Of a stretch of 21,978 nucleotides of DNA, positions 16,168 to 21,978 are shown piece after piece. This stretch comes from CAWEHT01 sp963808455 (lineage in GTDB: Bacteria > Chloroflexota > Anaerolineae > CG2-30-64-16), in contig CAWEHT010000330.1 in the NCBI GenBank assembly GCA_963808455.1, positions 1 to 21,978 of the forward strand, in the 5' to 3' direction. The stretch's first letter is position 1. Every line of letters starts with the position of its first letter. The translations under genes and the position numbers were made by a program. Under the pieces are notes generated by a model that had not been told where the DNA came from, did not search any database, and saw only the letters and a list, made by a program, of their open reading frames with translations.

Positions 16168-17137
16168 ATGCATTATCGTAGACTTGGCAGGACCGGCTTC
16201 CAGGTGTCGGATATCGGGTTCGGCGCCTGGGTGTCGGCGGTGATTGGTGGAAAGGCGAAAACGACGAGGAATCGCTCAAGTCGATGCGGCAAGCCTTTGA
16301 ACTGGGCGTAAATTTTGTGGACACGGCCAACAACTATGGCAACGGCCACAGCGAAGTGGTGGTGGGCCAGGCCATACGCAACTGGGGCCAGCACATCTAC
16401 GTTGCCTCCAAGGTCCCGCCAAAGAACTACACCTGGCCGGCGGCGCCGGGCACGGCCATCAAGGACGTCTTCCCTAAAGACTGGATCATCGAGCGCACCA
16501 AGAACAGCCTGAAGAACCTCGGCCTGGAATGCATCGACTTGCAGCAGCTTCACGTTTGGCTGGATGAGTGGGCCAACCAGGACGAATGGAAGGAAGCGAT
16601 CCTGCGACTCAAGCAACAGGGCAAGGTTGGCGCCTGGGGCGTCTCGTTGAACCACCCGCTGGAACCCGATTACTCCGCGGAAGGCATTCGCACCGGGCTG
16701 ATCGACGTCTGCCAGGTGGTGTCGATATCTTCGAGCAGGGGCCGGCGGAGCAGCTTTCCCACTCGCGGCGAAAGAGAATGTGGGAATCGTGGTCCGCTGC
16801 CCGCTGGACGAGGGCACGCTGGCAGGCAAGATCACCCCCGATTCGACCTTCCCCGAAGGAAGCTTTCAGGACTTCTATTTCCCGGGGCGAGCGCAAGCGC
16901 GAGGTCTGGCAGCGCACGCAGGCGCTGCAGTTTCTTCTTCACGGAGATGTGGATTCTTTGCCCGAAGCCGCGCTGCGTTACTGTCTCAGTTTCCCGGCGG
17001 TCTCGTCGGTGATCGTTGGCATGCGCACGCCGGCGCACGTCAAGGCCAACGTCATGACGTCTGACAAAGGCGTCCTGCCCGCGGAAGATTTAGCCTGCCT
17101 GGGCTCGCATGCCTGGCCGCACAACTTCTGGCTCTAG
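16168..17137 (+). CDS. Aldo/keto reductase, left copy broken by several indels
   Basis: This is the same NADPH-type aldo/keto reductase that is intact in the inverted copy at 20787-21758. It begins MHYRRLGRTGFQVSDIGFGAW after the ribosome site GGGAGTGAGAG. Comparison with the other arm shows a missing base near 16230, one near 16723, one near 16762 and an extra C near 16882. These shift the frame four times, while the encoded residues otherwise agree. Because the other copy reads through, these are best seen as sequencing or assembly errors. It follows the MttB-family gene by 39 bp and belongs to the same run. A role in reducing or isomerising a carbonyl intermediate is plausible. Confidence 0.8.
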
Positions 17138-17285
17138 AACAAGCCGGGAAAGGAGGGACATAGCGCCGACGCAAGTCGGGTACCCGTGAGCGATACTTGG
17201 CAGGCCAATTGTCAGCCCGCTCCGCGGGCTCCCATTGGGACGCTGCGCAGTCTTAGACGGCTCATTCCTTTCAAGGAGGATGGAA
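17138..17285 (+). other. Leader region between aldo/keto reductase and binding-protein genes
   Basis: This is a 148-base gap. It holds TTGGCAGGCCAA near 17198-17209 (short inverted repeat) and a tight hairpin AGCCCGC (17214-17220) with GCGGGCT (17224-17230). The inverted copy has lost this hairpin pairing through base differences. AAGGAGG at 17273-17279 precedes ATG 17286. I see no clear sigma70 promoter and no cobalamin riboswitch. Confidence 0.4.
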
Positions 17286-18712
17286 ATGTCCCGGAAACGC
17301 TCATCTCGGTGGCTGATCCTGTTCGCCCTGGTCTTGCTGCTGCCCGTGGTAGCTTCGTGCGCAGCACCCGCGCACCCGCAGCACCCACCCCGCAGATCGT
17401 TCAACAGACGGTTGTCGTGCCCGTGCAGCAGACCGTCGAAGTCCCTGTTCAGCAGACCGTCGAGGTCCCTGTGCAGCAGACGGTGGTGGTTACGCAAACG
17501 GTGCCACCGACCCAGAAAACCGTCGTAACTATCGCCTATAACGGCTACTTCAACCAGACCTTCGGTCCCGCCCCCACGCCGCTTCAGGCCATCCGCGATG
17601 CAGTCGCCAAGCAGTACCCTGACATTGAGGTCAACCTGAACGTGATGCCCTACGAGGCAGGAGCGTGGCACGATCTGTACGTAACCTGGTTCCAGGCCAA
17701 TGACCCGACGGTAGACCTGATCGGCGTTGGCGGCTACTGGCTGGCCGAGTTCGGCCAGCAAGGCTGGCTGCTGCCGCTGGATGGCAAGGTCCCTCAGGAC
17801 TTGCTCAACCAAATCGATCCGGCTTATGTGCAGGCGTTCACCTATAACAAACAACTGCTCGCCCTCGGCCCCTGGTGGGGTGGCGTCGGCGGCCTGTACT
17901 ATCGCACAGATCTTCTTAAGAAGTACAACCTCCAGCCTCCCACAACCTACGATCAACTCCTGTCGGATGCCAAGACCATCATGGCCGACAACCCGAACCT
18001 GAGCGGCTGGACCTGGCCGGCGCTGAAGGATCAGGTCTTGGTCAATCGTTGGGTGGAATACCTGAGTGGCTTCGGCGGCAGCAACTTCGACGCCAGCGGT
18101 AAGTGTGCCATGAACAGCACCCAGGGCGTGGCAGCCCTTACGTTTATGAAGAGCCTGTTCGACACCGGCATCACGCCTAAAGAAGCGCTCACCTGGAAGG
18201 AAGAGGATTCAGTGACACGCTTCGCCAGCGGACAGGCCATCTTCCACACCGGTCGCCAGGATCTCACCACCTGGCTCGACGACCCTACCAAGTCGAAGAT
18301 CCCCCACGAGTGGGCCTTCATTCCCAACCTGGCGACGCCACCGGGCAAACCGGCGGGCTACTTTGAGGGCTGGGGCTTCGGCATCAACAAGAACTCCAAG
18401 AATCCCGATGCGGCGCTCAAGGTGCTGGAGGTGATGTACTCCTTGCCCGTGCAAGTAGCCTTCAACCTGTCGCAGGGGCCACTCCAGGCCAACACGGGCG
18501 TCAACACGGATCCAACTGTCATCAAGAACAGCCCGTACCAGGCCCAAATCGCCGCCGTCGCCAAGACGGCTATGGGGCCTATCCCGTCACCGAAATACAA
18601 CGATATCTCGCTCATCCTCCAGGATGATTTGAGCTCTGCGCTGACCGGCAGCATGACTCCTACCGATGCGTTGAACGACGTTTCCGCGAAGATTGACGCG
18701 CTCGGCAAGTAA
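17286..18712 (+). CDS. ABC-transporter substrate-binding lipoprotein (sugar type), left copy with one frameshift
   Basis: This protein, about 475 residues after correction, captures a solute outside the cell for an ABC importer. The start ATG 17286 follows AAGGAGG. Residues 1-25 form a lipoprotein signal: MSRKRSSRW, a hydrophobic run LILFALVLLLPVV, then lipobox VASC with Cys25 for lipid attachment. An Ala/Pro stretch and a Val-Gln-Gln-Thr-Val repeat linker follow, then a family-1 extracellular binding fold (WLLPLDGKVPQDLL, LYYRTDLLKKYNLQPPTTYDQLL, GYFEGWGFGINKNSKNPDAALK). One base is missing near 17370 compared with the inverted copy, moving the signal peptide out of frame. The fold resembles maltose/sn-glycerol-3-phosphate-type binding proteins, suggesting an oligosaccharide, polyol or glycoside ligand. 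It is probably the uptake arm of this pathway. Confidence 0.88.
17405..17500 (+). repeat. 24-bp tandem repeat encoding the lipoprotein linker (left)
   Basis: Four 24-base units start at 17405, 17429, 17453 and 17477 (the last diverges). They encode the QQTVEVPV-type linker that tethers the binding domain to the membrane anchor. The mirrored copy is at about 20423-20518. This repetitive linker is a recurrent feature of Chloroflexota binding proteins. Confidence 0.75.
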
Positions 18713-18732
18713 TCCAATCCGGCCATTCACAC

Positions 18733-18766
18733 GCTCGAGACCGTCATCAGGGCGACGGTCTCGAGC
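18733..18766 (+). terminator. Strong hairpin after the binding-protein gene (no T-run)
   Basis: GCTCGAGACCGTC (18733-18745) pairs perfectly with GACGGTCTCGAGC (18754-18766) over an eight-base loop. No T-run follows. Hairpins between a binding-protein gene and its permease genes often protect the upstream mRNA or attenuate transcription, so partial termination is likelier than a full stop. Confidence 0.5.
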
Positions 18767-18805
18767 AGCATGTGGGTGCCGGCGTTCTTTGACGGAGAGG
18801 GGCCT

Positions 18806-19003
18806 ATGCCTTTAGGGGAAACGTTTGCGGCGCTGGGACGCATCCTGCTCGGCTATGTAGTCATCGTAGTCTGCCTGTTCGCTGGACTGCTGATGTTGAC
18901 CCGCGCTAGCCAAGACTCGCGGCCGGCGTCGAATACCGCGCCTGGTAATTCTCTTCGCCGCAATGCTTTACCTGGCAGCTGCGGCCGTCTTTGTGCTACA
19001 GCC
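18806..19003 (+). CDS. N-terminus of a membrane protein, probably an ABC permease component; truncated at the inverted-repeat junction
   Basis: ATG 18806 follows GGAGAGGGG at 18794-18802. The first part reads MPLGETFAALGRILLGYVVI and continues through a hydrophobic helix to LLMLTRA. The left copy then loses two bases near 18910 relative to the inverted copy. Restoring them gives AAAKTRGRRRIPRLVILFAA, then MLYLAAAAVFVLQP, running through the spacer 18928-19000. Two transmembrane segments with a positively charged loop between them are therefore visible. Position after a substrate-binding protein suggests an ABC permease or accessory membrane subunit, but too little is left to name the family. 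The real gene should continue beyond the junction at about 19000. Confidence 0.5.
18928..19000 (+). other. 73-nt spacer between the inverted-repeat arms
   Basis: These bases occur only once. They continue the reading frame of the left-arm membrane protein, not that of the right arm. The hexamer GCCGGC is present at both edges (18922-18927 and 19001-19006), a microhomology that could have primed a strand switch. Confidence 0.75.
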
Positions 19004-19124
19004 GGCCGCGAGTCTTGGCTGCAGCGCGGGTCAACATCAGCAGTCCAGCGAACAGGCAGACTACGATGACTACATAGCCGAGCAGGATGCGTCCCAGCGC
19101 CGCAAACGTTTCCCCTAAAGGCAT
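19001..19124 (-). pseudogene. Inverted copy of the membrane-protein N-terminus
   Basis: ATG at 19124-19122 begins MPLGETFAALGRILLGYVVI and reaches LTRAAAKTRGR before the junction. It then runs into the reverse strand of the spacer, where the frame soon stops. Its GCTGCAGCC (versus GCTAGCC on the left) supplies the two bases needed to repair the left copy. Confidence 0.5.
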
Positions 19125-19163
19125 AGGCCCCTCTCCGTCAAAGAACGCCGGCACCCACATGCT

Positions 19164-19197
19164 GCTCAAGACCGTCGCCCTGATGACGGTCTCGAGC
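19164..19197 (-). terminator. Inverted copy of the hairpin after the binding-protein gene
   Basis: GCTCAAGACCGTC (19164-19176) pairs with GACGGTCTCGAGC (19185-19197) with one mismatch. It is the mirror of the perfect hairpin at 18733-18766. Confidence 0.4.
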
Positions 19198-19217
19198 GCG
19201 TGAATGGCCGGATTCGA

Positions 19218-20638
19218 TTACTTCCACGCGTCGATCTTCGCGCAAACGTCGTTCAACGCATCGGTAGGAGTCATGCTGCCGGTAGGCGCAGAGCTCAAAT
19301 CATCCTGGAGGATGGGCGAGAGATCGTCGTATTTCGGTGACGGATAGGCCGGATAGCCGTCTTGGCGACGGCGGCGATTTGGGCCTGGTACGGGCTGTTC
19401 TTGATGACAGTTGGAACCCTGTTGACGCCCGTGTTGGCCTGGAGTGGCCCCTGCGACAGGTTGAAGGCTACTTGCACGGGCAAGGAGTACATCACCTCCA
19501 GCACCTTGAGCGCCGCATCGGGATTCTTGGAGTTCTTGTTGATGCCGAAGCCCCAGCCCTCAAGTAACCAGCCGGTTTGCCCGCGGGCGTCGCCAGGTTG
19601 GGAATGAAGGCCCACTCGTGGGGATCTTCGACTTGGTAGGGTCGTCGAGCCAGGTGGTGAGATCCTGGCGACCGGTGTGGAAGATGGCCTGTCCCTGGCG
19701 AAGCGTGTCACTAAATCTTCTTCCTTCCAGGTGAGCGCTTCTTTAGGCGTGATGCCGGTGTCGAACAGGCTCTTCATAAACGTAAGGGCTGCCACGCCCT
19801 GGGTGCTGTTGATGGCACACTTACCGCTGGCGTCGAAGTTGCTGCCGCCGAAGCCACTCAGGTATTCCACCCAACGATTGACCAAGACCTGATCCTTCAG
19901 CGCCGGCCAGGTCCAGCCGCTCAGGTTCGGGTTGTCGGCCATGATGGTCTTGGCATCCGACAGGAGTTGATCGTAGGTTGTGGGAGGCTGCAGGTTGTAC
20001 TTCTTACAGAGATCTGTGCGATAGTACAGGCCGCCGACGCCACCCCACCAGGGGCCGAGGGCGAGCAGTTGTTTGTTATAGGTGAACGCCTGCACATAAG
20101 CCGGATCGATTTGGTTGAGCAAGTCCTGAGGGACCTTGCCATCCAGCGGCAGCAGCCAGCCTTGCTGGCCGAACTCGGCCAGCCAGTAGCCGCCAACGCC
20201 GATCAGGTCTACCGTCGGGTCATTGGCCTGGAACCAGGTTACGTACAGATCGTGCCACGCTCCTGCCTCGTAGGGCATCACGTTCAGGTTGACCTCAATG
20301 TCAGGGTACTGCTTGGCGACTGCATCGCGGATGGCCTGAAGCGGCGTGGGGGCGGGACCGAAGGTCTGGTTGAAGTAGCCGTTATAGGCGATAGTTACGA
20401 CGGTTTTCTGGGTCGGTGGCACCGTTTGCGTAACCACCACCGTCTGCTGCACAGGGACCTCGACGGTCTGCTGAACAGGGACTTCGACGGTCTGCTGCAC
20501 GGGCACGACAACCGTCTGTTGAACGATCTGCGGGGTGGGTGCTGCGGGTGCTGCGGGTGCTGCGCACGAAGCTACCACGGGCAGCAGCAAGACCAGGGCG
20601 AACAGGATCAGCCACCGAGATGAGCGTTTCCGGGACAT
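19218..20638 (-). pseudogene. ABC substrate-binding lipoprotein, inverted copy broken in its 3' half
   Basis: Start ATG 20638-20636 follows AAGGAGG. This copy keeps the signal peptide and linker in frame (VASC lipobox, then AAPAAPAAP). Relative to the left copy it lacks single bases in GCCAGCGGAC near 19707, in the C-run of GATCCCCCACG and in CTACTTTGAG near 19562. The frame is therefore lost in the middle and regained, and it ends early at about 19295, whereas the matching stop is TAA at 19220-19218. Substitutions cluster near the 3' end. The pattern of complementary damage in the two copies argues that neither is a biological pseudogene; both are imperfect readings of one gene. Confidence 0.75.
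20423..20518 (-). repeat. 24-bp tandem repeat encoding the lipoprotein linker (right)
   Basis: This is the mirror copy of the units at 17405-17500, encoding the same Val/Gln/Thr linker. Confidence 0.7.
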
Positions 20639-20786
20639 TTCCATCCTCCTTGAAAGGAATGAGCCGTCTAAGACTGCGCAGCGTCCCAATGGGAGCCCAC
20701 GCAGCGGGCTGACAATTGGCCTGCCAAGTATCGCTCACGGGTACCCGACTTGCGTCGGCGCTATGTCCCTCCTTTCCCGGCTTGTT

Positions 20787-21758
20787 CTAGAGCCAGAAGT
20801 TGTGCGGCCAGGCATGCGAGCCCAGGCAGGCTAAATCTTCCGCGGGCAGGACGCCTTTGTCAGACGTCATGACGTTGGCCTTGACGTGCGCCGGCGTGCG
20901 CATGCCAACGATCACCGACGAGACCGCCGGGAAACTGAGACAGTAACGCAGCGCGGCTTCGGGCAAAGAATCCACATCTCCGTGAAGAAGAAACTGCAGC
21001 GCCTGCGTGCGCTGCCAGACCTCGCGCTTGCGCTCGCCCCGGAAATAGAAGTCCTGAAAGCTTCCTTCGGGGAAGGTCGAATCGGGGGTGATCTTGCCTG
21101 CCAGCGCGCCCTCGTCCAGCGGGCAGCGGACCACGATTCCCACATTCTCTTTCGCCGCGAGTGGGAAAAGCTGCTCCGCCGGCCCCTGCTCGAAGATATT
21201 GAACACCACCTGGCAGACGTCGATCAGCCCGGTGCGAATGCCTTCCGCGCAGTAATCGGGTTCCAGCGGGTGGTTCAACGAGACGCCCCAGGCGCCAACC
21301 TTGCCCTGTTGCTTGAGTCGCAGGATCGCTTCCTTCCATTCGTCCTGGTTGGCCCACTCATCCAGCCAAACGTGAAGCTGCTGCAAGTCGATGCATTCCA
21401 GGCCGAGGTTCTTCAGGCTGTTCTCGGTGCGCTCGATGATCCAGTCTTTAGGGAAGACGTCCTTGATGGCCGTGCCCGGCGCCGCCGGCCAGGTGTAGTT
21501 CTTTGGCGGGACCTTGGAGGCAACGTAGATGTGCTGGCCCCAGTTGCGTATGGCCTGGCCCACCACCACTTCGCTGTGGCCGTTGCCATAGTTGTTGGCC
21601 GTGTCCACAAAATTTACGCCCAGTTCAAAGGCTTGCCGCATCGACTTGAGCGATTCCTCGTCGTTTTCGCCTTCCCACCAATCACCGCCGAAACCCCAGG
21701 CGCCAAACCCGATATCCGACACCTGGAAGCCGGTCCTGCCAAGTCTACGATAATGCAT
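20787..21758 (-). CDS. Aldo/keto reductase, intact (inverted copy)
   Basis: This 323-residue aldo/keto reductase reduces aldehydes or ketones, or oxidises alcohols, using NADP(H) in a TIM barrel. It shows the start MHYRRLGRTGFQVSDIGFGA and the catalytic tetrad Asp52 and Tyr57 (FVDTANNYGNGHSE), Lys82 (VASKV) and His129 (DLQQLHVW). The late GVSLNHP segment and the C-terminal SSVIVGM cofactor-binding region are also present. GGGAGTGAGAG precedes the ATG. It is the uninterrupted version of the gene at 16168-17137 and gives the correct protein sequence. Because it lies in the right arm it is probably the same gene read on the opposite strand, not a second locus. Confidence 0.88.
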   Translation of the reverse strand: MHYRRLGRTGFQVSDIGFGAWGFGGDWWEGENDEESLKSMRQAFELGVNFVDTANNYGNGHSEVVVGQAIRNWGQHIYVASKVPPKNYTWPAAPGTAIKDVFPKDWIIERTENSLKNLGLECIDLQQLHVWLDEWANQDEWKEAILRLKQQGKVGAWGVSLNHPLEPDYCAEGIRTGLIDVCQVVFNIFEQGPAEQLFPLAAKENVGIVVRCPLDEGALAGKITPDSTFPEGSFQDFYFRGERKREVWQRTQALQFLLHGDVDSLPEAALRYCLSFPAVSSVIVGMRTPAHVKANVMTSDKGVLPAEDLACLGSHAWPHNFWL

Positions 21759-21796
21759 GCTCTCACTCCCTTAATGAGGTCTGATCCCGCTACGCC

Positions 21797-21978
21797 TCAC
21801 CGTTTGGCGTAGTATAAGATGGCGTCGTCGAGGATGCGCTCGATGTCGCCCTCCTGGCCGTCCGTCGCGGCTTAGGGTGATGTTGGGCCAGAATCTCGTC
21901 CATGCGCTCCGGGCGTAATCCAGCGCGCTCTATTTGCCGTGCTCAACCAGTCCCGGTAGGTCAGCCGGTCAGCAGCGT
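21797..21978 (-). pseudogene. 3' fragment of the MttB-family methyltransferase, inverted copy at window end
   Basis: The stop TGA (21799-21797) and upstream codons reproduce the end of the 14689-16128 gene (DDAILYYAKR). Missing bases, for example near 21870, and substitutions break the frame. The window ends inside this copy. Confidence 0.75.

Larger units (their letters stand above)
15944..18927. repeat. Left arm of a ~3-kb inverted repeat
   Basis: From the 3' part of the MttB-family gene to position 18927, the sequence reappears inverted at 19001-21978. The arms are near-identical but differ by scattered substitutions and many one-base indels, often in short homopolymers: CCC/CC near 16880, TTT/TTTT near 16760, GGG/GGGG near 16230. 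The left arm continues naturally from unique sequence, so I treat it as the genuine locus. Confidence 0.95.
19001..21978. repeat. Right arm of the ~3-kb inverted repeat (probable fold-back artefact)
   Basis: The reverse complement matches 15944-18927 up to the last base of the window, with substitutions and single-base indels. The right arm is the better copy in the aldo/keto reductase and lipoprotein signal regions. It is the worse copy in the 3' half of the binding protein and in the MttB fragment. Gene positions below inside this arm are therefore probably duplicate readings. Confidence 0.95.

Noticed and set aside
17138..17285. Cobalamin riboswitch before the transport gene
   Set aside because: I could not find the B12-box core or a matching fold; only short local hairpins are visible.
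17405..17500. CRISPR-like array
   Set aside because: The 24-bp units are contiguous, in frame and encode the lipoprotein linker; there are no spacers.
17090..17956. Long open frame antisense to the binding protein (and its mirror at 19967-20623)
   Set aside because: It is composed of reversed linker repeats and has no recognisable domain.
20886..21812. 308-residue open frame antisense to the intact aldo/keto reductase
   Set aside because: The opposite strand has a full catalytic tetrad; this frame is low-complexity shadow sequence.
15944..21978. Inverted repeat as a transposon or composite mobile element
   Set aside because: No transposase, terminal repeats or target duplication; the arms are ordinary pathway genes and indel differences point to an artefact.

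Overview
The window looks like one metagenomic contig from an uncultured, high-GC bacterium, most likely Chloroflexota (Anaerolineae-like). The best support is the substrate-binding lipoprotein, which has a Val/Gln/Thr-rich repeated linker between lipobox and fold, as is common in that phylum. The gene content (corrinoid methyltransferases, MDR dehydrogenases, a GlcD/GlcF-type pair, a sugar-type binding protein) also fits. No rRNA or marker gene is present, so this is inference.

Layout. 2-1542: 3' part of a CocE/NonD-type hydrolase, frameshifted near its end. 1552-1647: structured convergent intergenic region. 3748-1663 (minus): a corrinoid protein followed by a monomethylamine-methyltransferase (MtmB)-type protein with tyrosine where the archaeal enzyme has pyrrolysine. 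3793-3867: two opposed sigma70-type promoters around a palindrome, then a GntR/HutC regulator read rightward. 4771 to about 19000 (plus): one tightly packed run. In order it holds a zinc MDR dehydrogenase, FGGY kinase, DhnA-type class I aldolase, FAD oxidase, Fe-S/CCG partner, ring-type aminohydrolase, second MDR dehydrogenase, a divergent Ftr-like (formylmethanofuran:tetrahydromethanopterin formyltransferase) protein, second corrinoid protein, MttB-family methyltransferase without pyrrolysine, aldo/keto reductase, sugar-type substrate-binding lipoprotein and the start of a membrane protein.

Working model (inference): the locus imports and degrades a methylated, probably amine-bearing, polyol-like compound. 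Two pyrrolysine-free methyltransferase/corrinoid pairs of different superfamilies would remove methyl groups. The dehydrogenases, kinase, aldolase and GlcD/F-type pair would break down the carbon skeleton, and the aminohydrolase would remove a ring or amidine nitrogen. The Ftr-like protein suggests a pterin-linked one-carbon step that I cannot match to a described system. No corrinoid activator (RamA) or second-step methyltransferase is in the window.

Sequence quality: 15944-18927 and 19001-21978 are inverted near-copies around a 73-nt spacer. The arms differ by many single-base indels, and each repairs frameshifts in the other. This looks like a fold-back (chimeric) contig end rather than a biological palindrome. 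The same indel style explains the frameshifts in the hydrolase, the first dehydrogenase and the Ftr-like gene. Genes in 19001-21978 should not be counted as extra genes until read mapping supports the junction.
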